This document shows, piece by piece, positions 10,616 to 22,671 of a stretch of 64,000 bases of DNA (its first letter is position 1; every line of letters begins with the position of its first letter). The stretch is taken from positions 177,473,501 through 177,537,500 of the forward strand of contig JAIOJX010000004.1 of the NCBI GenBank assembly GCA_022376925.1, given 5' to 3'. The translations under genes were made by a program, and so were the position numbers. The notes below the pieces were generated by a model. It did not search any database. It was not told the origin of the DNA and was given only the letters and a program-made list of their open reading frames with translations. The stretch is from Tragulus kanchil (Eukaryota > Chordata > Mammalia > Artiodactyla > Tragulidae).

Positions 10616-11298
10616 GTAGGTCCTGGGTTTATTTACACCTTCCTGCCTTTTTTTCTAAGGTGTTTGTTAGTATTTTCAGTTCTTCTGAACTTGGGTTGAT
10701 TGAATTTGGTTACTGTTTAGGGAAACGCTCATCATGGCCCTATGGTGGTTTATCTAGTGCTGTGGACTACATCTAAGGCCTTGTCAGAGGGTAGTGAATG
10801 CTAAGAAACAGCACAACTAATTTAAAATTCTGGTGATCATAGGACAGAACCATGAACTCACACACACCCCACCATGACCCACTCCTGAGAGGCCAGAGTT
10901 CTTGCATTGGAGCCATTATGTAAACTAGCTTGGGGTAGTGGGAGATGACAGGCTAGCTACTTCTTCTGGTCACTAAAATTCAGTAGCCTATGTGAATGGT
11001 AGACTAGATGCAGTTAAAGGGCTTATCGTGATAGTAGCCAGGCTTTTGCTGCAAGCTATAAATGTTGTTGCTGATGACAGAATCTTGTGTCCATCTGTAG
11101 CCACGAGAGTTTGATCTGACACAGCATGCTTGTGTTCTTGTCTTAAGCTCCGGAGCCTGAGCAGAAGACACCAGATACGACTTTGACTCATTTATCTGTC
11201 TTGTATTAGATGCCCACAAAGAAAGAGCTATAGACGGCAGCTTCATGCAGCTCTGCAAGCCTGTTTCTGGCAGATGTTTCCTGTTGGAGTAGAGACGA

Positions 11299-11586
11299 GT
11301 GGTGTTGCATGCAGTCTTAGTTGCCCGTCACTGTAGGTGTGTGGAGCCTCCGTTGCTCGTTGGGGCAGGAAACCTGAACCATTTGGAAGGAGAAGTGGGT
11401 CACCGAAAAAACCAATGGCCATATTCCCCACGACCTTCCAACCAGGAATCCTGTGAACTTGACCATGGAGTTCTGTGGGCTGATGACAGTCTTTGGGCTC
11501 TTGCTGCAACAGAACAGGTTCTTGAGACTGGCTTCCAGTCACAAAGAGCAGGAATGGCTACTACGTTGCTACAGGAAAACAGTTGA
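11299..11586 (+). other. unrecognised open stretch, copy 1
   Basis: A frame of 95 codons (MVLHAVLVARHC.., ..QWPYSPRPSNQESC..), also open over nearly the same span on the minus strand. The same stretch at 12412-12885 is open for 157 codons, because copy 1 carries indels. No family recognised, and neither splice sites nor codon bias are convincing. More likely unique intron than a gene. Confidence 0.25.
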
Positions 11587-11688
11587 GCCACTTCTGTATC
11601 AGAAGGAACATGTTCCTTGAAGACTGCTGCCTAGGAAGGAGGTGGAGAGAGTAAAGGGAATTTTGCGAATGCTTACTCTTTTTTTTAG

Positions 11689-11750
11689 TGATCGAAGGGT
11701 ATGGTTGGCATGGAATTGAATTTCATCTGCCTGTGGGAATTATAAATGAG
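11689..11750 (+). other. candidate 62-bp upstream exon, duplicated copy 2
   Basis: Identical in its 62 bases and its donor to 10554-10615, but preceded by different sequence (GCTTACTC then a T run and AG) and followed within a few bases by a 22-bp deletion relative to copy 1. It sits directly on a tandem-duplication junction, so it is probably the same genomic exon assembled twice. If real, inclusion of both copies would shift any frame by two bases. Confidence 0.35.
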
Positions 11751-12411
11751 GTAGGTCCAAGTTTTTTCTAAGGTGTTTGTTAGTATTTTCAGTTCTTCTG
11801 AACTTGGGTTGATTGAATTTGGTTACTGTTTAGGGAAACGCTCATCATGGCCCTATGGTGGTTTATCTAGTGCTGTGGACTACATCTAAGGCCTTGTCAG
11901 AGGGTAGTGAATGCTAAGAAACAGCACAACTAATTTAAAATTCTGGTGATCATAGGACAGAACCATGAACTCACACACACCCCACCATGACCCACTCCTG
12001 AGAGGCCAGAGTTCTTGCATTGGAGCCATTATGTAAACTAGCTTGGGGTAGTGGGAGATGACAGGCTAGCTACTTCTTCTGGTCACTAAAATTCAGTAGC
12101 CTATGTGAATGGTAGACTAGATGCAGTTAAAGGGCTTATCGTGATAGTAGCCAGGCTTTTGCTGCAAGCTATAAATGTTGTTGCTGATGACAGAATCTTG
12201 TGTCCATCTGTAGCCACGAGAGTTTGATCTGACACAGCATGCTTGTGTTCTGTCTTAAGCCCCGGGAGCCTGAGCAGAAGACACCAGATACGACTTTGAC
12301 TCATTTATCTGTCTTGTATTAGATGCCCACAAAGAAAGAGCTATAGACGGCAGCTTCATGCAGCTCTGCAAGCCTGTTTCTGGCAGATGTTTCCTGTTGG
12401 AGTAGAGACGA

Positions 12412-12885
12412 GTGGTGTTGCATGCAGTCTTAGTTGCCCGTCACTGTAGGTGTGTGGAGCCTCCGTTGCTCGTTGGGGCAGGAAACCTGAACCATTTGGA
12501 AGGAGAAGTGGGTCACCGAAAAAACCAATGGCCATATTCCCCACGACCTTCCAACCAGGAATCCTGTGAACTTGACCATGGAGTTCTGTGGGCTGATGAC
12601 AGTCTTTGGGCTCTTGCTGCAACAGAACAGGTTCTTGAGACTGGCTTCCAGTCACAAAGAGCAGGAATGGCTACTACGTTGCTACAGGGAAAAACAGTTG
12701 AGCCACTTCTGTATCAGAAGGAACATGTTCCTTGGAATGGCCACTGCTGCCTAGGAAGGGAGGTGGAGAGAGTAAAGGGAATTTTGCAAATCAGTCCCTT
12801 CATCATCGTCTGGTGGCCTGAATTTTCAGAGTCTGATCTAAGTGTGCAGTCAGGAAATTATCCTCTTTTTCCCCTGCTTTTTTAA
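12412..12885 (+). other. unrecognised open stretch, copy 2
   Basis: 157-codon frame with ATG start. A third partial copy is at 13591-13959, where inserted bases alter the C-terminal end. Nothing in it resembles a known domain, and the frame passes through sequence with no upstream promoter or splice context I can support. Confidence 0.25.
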
Positions 12886-14708
12886 AGTTAATGTACAAGG
12901 AACAGTATTTCCTATTCTATGGAAATGCTCTAAGGATTAATGTAAAGAAAGGAACTAACATTTACTGAATGCCTACTAAAGGTTAGGCGTAGTACCATAA
13001 ACTTTAAAGTTTATTGATATTACAGTTTTTCAAGTCTAGGATGGATAGCATTGTGAATATCACTTTCTTGAACTATTTTTATTATATACACTTAGAGGAA
13101 ATAGAATTATATATTAATGTTATTTCATTTGTGAAAAAATTTGTGAGAGAAAATACCTACATGACTTAGTAGAGCTTTTGATTTTTATTTTCTGGCTTTG
13201 CTGCTGATTTAGCCAAAGTCAGAAAGGAGACGTGCAGGTCTGAAATTAGAGACACTTGTGCTGTTTTGGAAGCTGAGACTTGACCTGGGGTTTGCTGGAG
13301 TTGGTGCCAGGGGAGGTCAGAGTAGGTTAATATTTTCATAGCTCAAAGCAAATGTGAATTATGGTTGTTTATAGGTGCATCTTTGCTTGATCTTTGTAGT
13401 TACAAATGGGGTAAATAAAATACTGCTGTTTTGGGAAACTTCTGCAAAAGTCCCCGAGCCAATGCAAATTAATCTTCTCCAAAAATATCAAAAAATTCCC
13501 CATGTGGATATTTTGACTGACTGAGGGAATTAACTGTTGTGATCGGGCTTATAAAGAAATTAACAGATTCTCTTAAAACAATTATATGTTGTGAATCGGC
13601 TTATCTACCATTTGGAAGGAGAAGTGGGTCACCGAAAAAACCAATGGCCATATTCCCCACGACCTTCCAACCAGGAATCCTGTGAACTTGACCATGGAGT
13701 TCTGTGGGCTGATGACAGTCTTTGGGCTCTTGCTGCAACAGAACAGGTTCTTGAGACTGGCTTCCAGTCACAAAGAGCAGGAATGGCTACTACGTTGCTA
13801 CAGGGAAAAACAGTTGAGCCACTTCTGTATCAGAAGGAACATGTTCCTTGGAATGGCCACTGCTGCCTAGGAAGGGAGGTGGAGAGAGTAAAGGGGAATT
13901 TTTGCAAATCAGTCCCTTCATCATCGTCTGGTGGCCTGAATTTTCAGAGTCTGATCTAAGTGTGCAGTCAGGAAATTATCCTCTTTTTCCCCTGCTTTTT
14001 TAAAGTTAATGTACAAGGAACAGTATTTCCTATTCTATGGAAATGCTCTAAGGATTAATGTAAAGAAAGGAACTAACATTTACTGAATGCCTACTAAAGG
14101 TTAGGCGTAGTACCATAAACTTTAAAGTTTATTGATATTACAGTTTTTCAAGTCTAGGATGGATAGCATTGTGAATATCACTTTCTTGAACTATTTTTAT
14201 TATATACACTTAGAGGAAATAGAATTATATATTAATGTTATTTCATTTGTGAAAAAATTTGTGAGAGAAAATACCTACATGACTTAGTAGAGCTTTTGAT
14301 TTTTATTTTCTGGCTTTGCTGCTGATTTAGCCAAAGTCAGAAAGGAGACGTGCAGGTCTGAAATTAGAGACACTTGTGCTGTTTTGGAAGCTGAGACTTG
14401 ACCTGGGGTTTGCTGGAGTTGGTGCCAGGGGAGGTCAGAGTAGGTTAATATTTTCATAGCTCAAAGCAAATGTGAATTATGGTTGTTTATAGGTGCATCT
14501 TTGCTTGATCTTTGTAGTTACAAATGGGGTAAATAAAATACTGCTGTTTTGGGAAACTTCTGCAAAAGTCCCCGAGCCAATGCAAATTAATCTTCTCCAA
14601 AAATATCAAAAAATTCCCCATGTGGATATTTTGACTGACTGAGGGAATTAACTGTTGTGATCGGGCTTATAAAGAAATTAACAGATTCTCTTAAAACAAT
14701 TATATGTT
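12491..14708. repeat. tandem duplication 5, period about 1116
   Basis: Copies 12491-13606 and 13607-14708. A 16-base filler (13591-13606) at the junction is a garbled echo of nearby sequence. It overlaps duplication 4, so the block from CATTTGGAAGGAGAAG occurs three times. Confidence 0.93.
12886..13590. other. unique AT-rich intron
   Basis: A MIR-like trace at 12945-13010 (ACATTTACTGAATGCCTACT); otherwise nothing recognised. Repeated at 14000-14708. Confidence 0.5.
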
Positions 14709-15125
14709 TGACTTCCTACTTTTAAACTTGTTAAAATTCTTCTCAGAGGAGTTACTATCTCTACATCTCAGACACATGCAATAATGTAAGATCAGAATAA
14801 ATTGTTACTCTCTTCTGGGGATAGGAAAGTAAGTCAGAGTGTTCCTTTTCCTTAATTCCACATTTAAGATTTTCAAATCTATTGTCTTTCTACTCTTAAG
14901 ATATAAGATTTTCTGGTCCTAGCCAGGTCTGTAGAAAGTTACTCAGAAACACAATACTGTTCTTTATTGGATTGAAGTGAAAACATTAATATTTCTTAAT
15001 CTATGAAAAATTTCCTTTTTATTTTCCTGTCAAATGAATAACTGTACTTTTTCTCTTGGCTACTTCCTTTCTTTAGTCAGAGAAACTCTTTAACAGTATA
15101 ATTTTCCCTCCTTGCTTCTGTAACA
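14709..15125. other. unique AT-rich intron
   Basis: No feature recognised. Confidence 0.5.
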
Positions 15126-15139
15126 AATACTGTGTTAAA

Positions 15140-15300
15140 AAACAAAGCTTTATTGAGGCATAATTTATATACTGCCAAATTTGCCTTTTTGAAGTGAACA
15201 ATTCGATGATTTTGAGCAGATTTGTGGAGTTGTGTAATCATTATCACATGGCAGTGGTACTTTTCCAGCACCCCCAAAAGACCTCTGGTAAACACCGCTT
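15140..15300 (-). mobile_element. L1 3' fragment, antisense
   Basis: AGCTTTATTGAGGCATAATTTATA and GTGTAATCATTATCACATGG are typical of antisense old L1 3' ends. Confidence 0.7.
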
Positions 15301-15478
15301 CTTAACTTTCTTTAAAGTCATCCGCAAATTTTGTTAAGTTCTGCATCAGATTTAATCTTCTTCATATTAAGTTTTCCAATATTCTGTCGCATGCGTTCTT
15401 TCCCCCTTTTATTTGAGCTTCTTATTGCACATCAAACGTAATCATCTTTTTGTCATTTTGTCCATTTTCTCACCACTT

Positions 15479-15733
15479 TTTTTGTGCCTCTAAGTCATCA
15501 TTTATTTTTCATCCATCTTTATTCTTTGGCCTGTGTGGGCCTCCTATCGCATGACCTCTCTCTCGTTGCAGAGCACTGGCTCTGGGTGCACACGCTCCAG
15601 AGCCTTGGCTCATAATTGGAAACACCGGCCCAGCTACTGCTGAACATGTGGGATCTTCCTGGGCCAGGGATTGAACTGGTGCCCCTTGTACTGCAAGGCA
15701 GACTCTTTACCCACTGGACCACCAGGGAAGCCC
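15479..15733 (-). mobile_element. young SINE P1
   Basis: Antisense body with CATAATTGGAAACACC and end GGACCACCAGGGAAGCCC. Target duplication TCTCACCACTT at 15468 and 15735. Confidence 0.92.
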
Positions 15734-16072
15734 TCTCACCACTTGTAAAATTGGAGAAGTTTCCTGGTTGACTAGAGGCTTGTGTGTTTCCTTCTCAGAC
15801 AGGTTACGAAGGAGTAGAATCTGTACTTGCTGTTGTCACTTTCACATCTCTGTTCACTTTTTAACCCACACAGTTGTTCACTGCACATTGGTGCCAGCCT
15901 TAGGGTGTGTGTGTGTTTTGGGGGCAGTGGTGCTGAAGTCTAGCCTGAGCCCTGCTTATCAGTGTGCCCATCCAAAGAAGGTGCTTTTATTGAATTTGCA
16001 TTTAGGTACCCTGTGGTCTCACTAAAGTCTCTAGTCACTGTTTTTTCCATATTGCCAAATCAGTGAATACTA

Positions 16073-16288
16073 CTTTTTTAATTAAAAAATATATTTATTT
16101 GGCTGCCACGGGTCTTAGTTACGGCACATAGGATCTTCCTTCTTCATTGCAGCATATGGGATCTTTAGTTGCAGCATAGCAACTCTTAGTTGTGACATGT
16201 GGGATCTAGTTCCCTGACCAGCGATCGAACCGAGGCCTCTTGCCTTGGAAGTGCAGAGTCTTAGCCCACTAGGCCACCAGGGAAATCC
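16073..16288 (-). mobile_element. tRNA-Glu SINE (short/ART2-like)
   Basis: GGCTGCCACGGGTCTTAGTT, TAGTTCCCTGACCAGCGATC, ends GGCCACCAGGGAAATCCC. Clear target duplication AAATCAGTGAATACT at 16057 and 16289. Confidence 0.9.
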
Positions 16289-16659
16289 CAAATCAGTGAA
16301 TACTTTCTTTATATTAATTGGTTCATTGGGTATTTGTTGAGCACCTTCTGTGTGCTAGGCAAGAGAATGTTTTGCCTATGTTCTCTTTAGGAGTTATATG
16401 GTGTCCTGTCTTATATTTAAGGTTTCAAGCCCTTCTGAGTTTATTTTTGTGTATGGTGTGAGGGTGTGTTTTAACTTCATTGATTTACATGTGGCTTGGA
16501 CATTGTTTCTTTTGTTTGTTTCTCCAGGTAGAAGGCAAATCTCTGAGGGAATGAACCATATGTTCTTTGACTTTGTGTTTCCAGTGCCTAATAATAACAG
16601 CAACAAAATAGCTAGTGTCTACCAGGTAGTTTAATATATGTTAGGCAGTATTCTAGCAT

Positions 16660-16857
16660 TTTACATATATTGTGTCATTTAACCTTCACAACAGCCCTTT
16701 GAAGTAAGTACTGCTATAGTCGTCCCTTTAAAAATGAGGATGTCAAAGCACTAAGAGGTTTAGTAGTTTGCTAAGAGTTACACAGGTAGGACATAGTGGA
16801 GTTGGGATTAGTAGAGCTGGATTCAGACCTGGGCACTGATTCCAGAATCTATGCTCT
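16660..16857 (-). mobile_element. MIR fragment
   Basis: CATTTAACCTTCACAACAGC, ACACAGGTAGGACATAG and CTGATTCCAGAATCTATGC follow the antisense MIR. Duplicated at 17802-17977. Confidence 0.75.
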
Positions 16858-16861
16858 TACT

Positions 16862-17123
16862 TTTAATTTTGGCCTCTCTTTTATTGGTTTTTTATTTGTT
16901 TATTTTCATCCATCTTTATTATTTGGCCTGTGTGGGCCTCCCAATGCAGTGGTCTGTTGTTGCAGAGCACTGGCTCTGGGTGCATGCGCCAGAGCTCTGG
17001 CTGATAATTGGACACACTAGTCCAGTTGCTCCGTGGCGTGTGGGATCTTCCCGAGTCAGGGATCGAACTGGTGCCCTTGCATTGCAAGGCGGACTCTCCA
17101 CCCACTGGACCACCAAGGAAGCC
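16862..17123 (-). mobile_element. young SINE P1
   Basis: Antisense, GATAATTGGACACACTAGTC body, end GGACCACCAAGGAAGCCC. Target duplication CTATGCTCTTACT / CTACGCTCTTACT. Confidence 0.9.
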
Positions 17124-17590
17124 CTACGCTCTTACTGTTGTTGTGTGTTGTGGCCGTGGAGTCTGACACACACATGTATTTAGTACATAGTGGTGGCTGA
17201 GTGGACGCTCACTGTGTCTGGATGCAGGGCTCTTACGTGAGAGACAGTGGTGTGAGGTTCCTGCCACCAGTATATAGAAAGGTAGGTGGAAGTTTGAGTT
17301 GCAGAGGCTTGAATTCCTGTTTTACTCCTTGACTTGTGCTGCTTGATTTATTTCTCTTTCCTTTTCCCATAGAGAATGGTTCTGTTATTCTATCTCAGTC
17401 CTTTAGGTGATGTTCACATTAGGTAAACAGTATTGACATATATTATTATCTAACTTCTAGTCAGTTCACATTGTATGTTTCCCCAGTTGTTTTAATACTG
17501 TTCTTTATAGCTTACTTAAAATTTTTTGAAATCCACAAAATTTTTTGATATCTATAATTTAATCAAGAAATACACTGCATGTAGGTGTCA
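17124..17590. other. unique intron
   Basis: No feature recognised; duplicated at 18247-18713. Confidence 0.5.
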
Positions 17591-17594
17591 TATT

Positions 17595-17801
17595 TGTTGT
17601 TCAGTTGCTAAGTCGTGTACAATTCTTTGTGGCCTCGTAGACTGTAGCATGCCCAGCTCCTCTCTCCTACGCTGTCTCCTGGGGTTTGCTCAGCTCAGAT
17701 CCATGTCCATTGAGTCAGCAGTGCTGTTCAGCCTCGTCATCCTTTGCCACCCTCTTCTGCTTTTGCCTTCAATTTTCCCAGCATCAGGGTCTTTCCCAAT
17801 G
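17595..17801 (-). mobile_element. BovB (RTE) LINE 3' end, copy 1 (cut by junction)
   Basis: Antisense end of BovB: GTTGTTCAGTTGCTAAGTCG.., CCAGCATCAGGGTCTTTCCC. The complementary strand would encode the far C-terminal part of the RTE reverse transcriptase; here it is a short fragment. Confidence 0.85.
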
Positions 17802-17979
17802 ACCTTCACAACAGCCCTTTGAAGTAAGTACTGCTATAGTCGTCCCTTTAAAAATGAGGATGTCAAAGCACTAAGAGGTTTAGTAGTTTGCTAAGAGTTA
17901 CACAGGTAGGACATAGTGGAGTTGGGATTAGTAGAGCTGGATTCAGACCTGGGCACTGATTCCAGAATCTATGCTCTTA

Positions 17980-18246
17980 CTTTTAATTTTGGCCTCTCTT
18001 TTATTGGTTTTTTATTTGTTTATTTTCATCCATCTTTATTATTTGGCCTGTGTGGGCCTCCCAATGCAGTGGTCTGTTGTTGCAGAGCACTGGCTCTGGG
18101 TGCATGCGCGCCAGAGCTCTGGCTGATAATTGGACACACTAGTCCAGTTGCTCCGTGGCGTGTGGGATCTTCCCGAGTCAGGGATCGAACTGGTGCCCCT
18201 TGCATTGCAAGGCGGACTCTCCACCCACTGGACCACCAAGGAAGCC
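17980..18246 (-). mobile_element. young SINE P1, duplicate of 16862-17123
   Basis: Copy produced by duplication 6; it retains two bases and one C that copy 1 lacks. Confidence 0.9.
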
Positions 18247-18717
18247 CTACGCTCTTACTGTTGTTGTGTGTTGTGGCCGTGGAGTCTGACACACACATGT
18301 ATTTAGTACATAGTGGTGGCTGAGTGGACGCTCACTGTGTCTGGATGCAGGGCTCTTACGTGAGAGACAGTGGTGTGAGGTTCCTGCCACCAGTATATAG
18401 AAAGGTAGGTGGAAGTTTGAGTTGCAGAGGCTTGAATTCCTGTTTTACTCCTTGACTTGTGCTGCTTGATTTATTTCTCTTTCCTTTTCCCATAGAGAAT
18501 GGTTCTGTTATTCTATCTCAGTCCTTTAGGTGATGTTCACATTAGGTAAACAGTATTGACATATATTATTATCTAACTTCTAGTCAGTTCACATTGTATG
18601 TTTCCCCAGTTGTTTTAATACTGTTCTTTATAGCTTACTTAAAATTTTTTGAAATCCACAAAATTTTTTGATATCTATAATTTAATCAAGAAATACACTG
18701 CATGTAGGTGTCATATT

Positions 18718-18930
18718 TGTTGTTCAGTTGCTAAGTCGTGTACAATTCTTTGTGGCCTCGTAGACTGTAGCATGCCCAGCTCCTCTCTCCTACGCTGTCT
18801 CCTGGGGTTTGCTCAGCTCAGATCCATGTCCATTGAGTCAGCAGTGCTGTTCAGCCTCGTCATCCTTTGCCACCCTCTTCTGCTTTTGCCTTCAATTTTC
18901 CCAGCATCAGGGTCTTTCCCAATGAGTCGC
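18718..18930 (-). mobile_element. BovB LINE 3' end, copy 2
   Basis: Same fragment as 17595-17801, running a little further (AATGAGTCGCC), which shows that copy 1 was cut at the duplication junction. Confidence 0.85.
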
Positions 18931-19310
18931 CGTCATACCTTACCCTAAACTAGTTCCTTAGCTCTCTTTTAGGAAGGGAGAGGTGTCTTTCATAACAACA
19001 TTATTTTGGGAAATCAGTTATTTTGCAGAATATCTCTTAGATTGAATTTATCTGTTCCCCTTTGAATAACTTCAGGGTAAATATTGTAGGCAGGATGTTT
19101 TTCCTTTCTTAGCGTTTAGCATCAGGTGGCCCACAGTGTTAGTTTCATTATCAGTAATGTTAATCTCACTATTGGTTAAGTTTCTGTGTGCCAAATAATA
19201 GCCATTGTAAATTTGCCTTTTCTGCTTTGTAATGTATAATCAGTAAGGGTAATGATAATTATTTCCTTTTAAATTTCTTGAAATAAGGAAGTACCATATG
19301 GTTGTTAAAA
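18931..19310. other. unique AT-rich intron
   Basis: No feature recognised. Confidence 0.5.
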
Positions 19311-19324
19311 TAGAAATGCCTCTT

Positions 19325-19482
19325 GGGACTTCCCTGATTGTCCAGTGGCTAAGACTCCAAGCTTCCAATGCAGGGGCCTCCAATTTGATCCCTGATCAGG
19401 GAACTAGATCCCACATGCTGCAACTAGATGATCCCATGTGCTGCAGTTGGGACCTGGTGCAGCCAAATACATATTTTTTTAA
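19325..19482 (+). mobile_element. short tRNA-Glu SINE
   Basis: GGGACTTCCCTGATTGTCCA head, TTTGATCCCTGATCAGGG, A-rich tail. Flanked by AATAGAAATGCCTCTT / AATAGAAAAGTCTCTT. Confidence 0.88.
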
Positions 19483-19602
19483 AAATAGAAAAGTCTCTTA
19501 GGCCACAGTAAACAGGCTAACAGTATTAAAAAACGTGCAAGGCAGCATGTACAAAATGGGGTTCAGAATTCCTTTAATTTGAACTTCTTTGTAAAAATGT
19601 GG

Positions 19603-19753
19603 ATTTTTTTTTTTTTTTTTTTAATATTTATTTATTTGACTGTGTTGGGTCTTAGTTGCAGTACGTAGGATCTAGCTCCCTGACCAGGGCTCGAATCCAG
19701 GCCTCCTGCATTGGAAGCCAGGAGTCTTAGCCACTGGGCCACCAGAGAAGTCG
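19603..19753 (-). mobile_element. short tRNA-Glu SINE
   Basis: Poly-T, GACTGTGTTGGGTCTTAGTT, CTCCCTGACCAGGGCTCG, ends CACCAGAGAAGTCG. Confidence 0.88.
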
Positions 19754-19964
19754 CTGGATTTTTTAAGTTTAGAGTTTGAATATGATTTGCTTAAGAGCCT
19801 TGTGGTGAAAATCTAATGGTTTTGGGTCATAGGCATTTTTACTGATAACCTTTTCATAGTTAACTTTAATGTATTCAGCATTTTTCATAGTTTTTAGATA
19901 AATTCTTTCCTGCTCTTAAAATCCCCTCCTCTTGTGTTCTTATTTGTGCCTTGAAATGGTGCAG

Positions 19965-20125
19965 CTCTTGGTGAGGGCCCTGGAGTTGACCTAGGTCTGA
20001 GTCCTGGCTCAGCCACTAGATGATATTGAACAAATTAACCTTCCTATACCTTAGTTTCTCCTCTTATAAGCTTGCTGCAGGTGTTAAATAAGCTTTTTGG
20101 CACTGTTTCTGGTCACAGGTGTTTA
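19965..20125 (+). mobile_element. MIR fragment
   Basis: TGAGTCCTGGCTCAGCCACTAG and ACCTTAGTTTCTCCTCTTATAA follow MIR. Duplicated at 21038-21198. Confidence 0.7.
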
Positions 20126-20840
20126 ATAGGTACTAAATATTTTTCTCACTCTGATCAGACTTGTCACATATTACTCATTATAGTGACTCATTATGGTGAC
20201 TTTTCTCTTAAGTCTGTACACTACACACACACACATAGAAGCATGTAAATGTACCTGTAGACTTTGTCCAAGGAAATAGTCTTAGACATTTCTTCTATAA
20301 TTCTGTTTCATCCTTTATGAGACTTGGAGGAAACTTAGAATACTTATAGAATCTGTATTACCCTTCTTTCCCGCCCCACCTTGTCTACATTTGTTGTATC
20401 CCACTTTGAAAATAACTGCCCAGCACTAGGGAGAAGGTGGTAGATATTCTTCCCACTCAGACCACATGATCTTTATGCTTCTGTGAAAAGGATTAAAGTC
20501 AGGACTCTGCCTGACGTTTCTGCCCTGAGTCAGAGGCCACAGTTCATTATGTGGCCTTCGCTTTAACTAAGGAGATTTATCGAAAGTTTTCAGTGGTTCT
20601 CATGTGGAGAGATACCATTTCTGCAGAGGGCATTTGGAAAAGTATGGGGCACATTTGGTTGTCACAGTGACTGTTGGGGAAAGGAGGAGATGTACCAGTT
20701 GCATTTGGTGAGGTTTCAAGATAATAGTCCAAAAGAAAGAATTTCCACCTGAAGTAGCAATAGGGCAGCTGTTGAGAGAGAGCTCATTGAACCTAAACGG
20801 CTTGGCAAGTTGGTAGATAATGTACTTTATACATCAGTTA
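20126..20840. other. unique intron
   Basis: A short CA run (20224) and otherwise nothing recognised. Repeated at 21199-21913. Confidence 0.5.
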
Positions 20841-21913
20841 TTTAGAGTTTGAATATGATTTGCTTAAGAGCCTTGTGGTGAAAATCTAATGGTTTTGGGT
20901 CATAGGCATTTTTACTGATAACCTTTTCATAGTTAACTTTAATGTATTCAGCATTTTTCATAGTTTTTAGATAAATTCTTTCCTGCTCTTAAAATCCCCT
21001 CCTCTTGTGTTCTTATTTGTGCCTTGAAATGGTGCAGCTCTTGGTGAGGGCCCTGGAGTTGACCTAGGTCTGAGTCCTGGCTCAGCCACTAGATGATATT
21101 GAACAAATTAACCTTCCTATACCTTAGTTTCTCCTCTTATAAGCTTGCTGCAGGTGTTAAATAAGCTTTTTGGCACTGTTTCTGGTCACAGGTGTTTAAT
21201 AGGTACTAAATATTTTTCTCACTCTGATCAGACTTGTCACATATTACTCATTATAGTGACTCATTATGGTGACTTTTCTCTTAAGTCTGTACACTACACA
21301 CACACACATAGAAGCATGTAAATGTACCTGTAGACTTTGTCCAAGGAAATAGTCTTAGACATTTCTTCTATAATTCTGTTTCATCCTTTATGAGACTTGG
21401 AGGAAACTTAGAATACTTATAGAATCTGTATTACCCTTCTTTCCCGCCCCACCTTGTCTACATTTGTTGTATCCCACTTTGAAAATAACTGCCCAGCACT
21501 AGGGAGAAGGTGGTAGATATTCTTCCCACTCAGACCACATGATCTTTATGCTTCTGTGAAAAGGATTAAAGTCAGGACTCTGCCTGACGTTTCTGCCCTG
21601 AGTCAGAGGCCACAGTTCATTATGTGGCCTTCGCTTTAACTAAGGAGATTTATCGAAAGTTTTCAGTGGTTCTCATGTGGAGAGATACCATTTCTGCAGA
21701 GGGCATTTGGAAAAGTATGGGGCACATTTGGTTGTCACAGTGACTGTTGGGGAAAGGAGGAGATGTACCAGTTGCATTTGGTGAGGTTTCAAGATAATAG
21801 TCCAAAAGAAAGAATTTCCACCTGAAGTAGCAATAGGGCAGCTGTTGAGAGAGAGCTCATTGAACCTAAACGGCTTGGCAAGTTGGTAGATAATGTACTT
21901 TATACATCAGTTA

Positions 21914-22556
21914 TTTAAAAAAGCTTATTGCTTAAGGCAGGAAGTTTTCTGAAAGAACCTTTCAGAGCTGTAGTATATGATCTCTGAATTCTTCAAGAAG
22001 TAGAGTGAGATATTTTCCTGAAAGTTTATTAAAGCATTGTCGTTATGAATATATGTTGGTGGTGTTTAATTCTGAAAATTAGGAGCAGTTGAATGGTCAG
22101 AGTGGTATAGTAGCTAAAGAAAATTAGCATTATATTCCTTTAGTAATCTGTGTATCTCCGTGGTTAGTAGAAACAACATAATTTGTGCCAGGCATTCCAG
22201 TGATGCTTGAATATTGCTTGTGCTGTTCTTTCTTTTTTAAAAGACCAAATGATGTATCTTTTTGGCAGATGAATACATTTATATTAGGTTCGTACTTGAA
22301 CTTGTTGTAGCTTGTTTCACTGAGTCTAATGTAGAACTTTGACAAAGATTTGAGGGAGGATAAGTATTCTCAACTTCCTGAGGAATGTTTCACAAATTTT
22401 TTTTGAACTGTGACTCATCATTGGAGACATAGTTTATATTAGAACCCAGTTGTATGATTAGTATATGGATATCTGAAAGCAAAGTTTCCTAGAATAATGC
22501 TGCTACTACATGTGGTACAATCTGATAGTTTCTATTTATTTAGTTCAAAATGCTGA
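21914..22556. other. unique AT-rich intron
   Basis: No feature recognised. Confidence 0.5.
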
Positions 22557-22671
22557 CTTTGGTCTATTAAATTGACTTTGTGACCAGTGTATTACAAATT
22601 GCAATATGATATGTGGTTATGAGATTGTAACCCAAGATTTAAAATATTTTCTAATTTTGCCTATTTATTTT

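Larger units (their letters stand above)
10548..12794. repeat. tandem duplication 4, period about 1113-1135
   Basis: Copies about 10548-11683 and 11684-12794. A 22-bp gap lies about 70 bases into copy 2. Small indels lie towards the end of copy 1 (lost bases in GGAAAA runs, CCTTGAAGACTG versus CCTTGGAATGGCCACTG). Both copies contain the candidate 62-bp exon. Confidence 0.92.
16682..18924. repeat. tandem duplication 6, period about 1120
   Basis: Copies 16682-17801 and 17802-18924. The two copies differ by a GC dinucleotide (GCATGCGCC versus GCATGCGCGCC) and one C in a C run, both in the SINE. Confidence 0.95.
19768..21913. repeat. tandem duplication 7, period 1073
   Basis: Copies 19768-20840 and 20841-21913. 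No difference was noticed between them. Each includes a MIR and unique intron. Confidence 0.95.
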
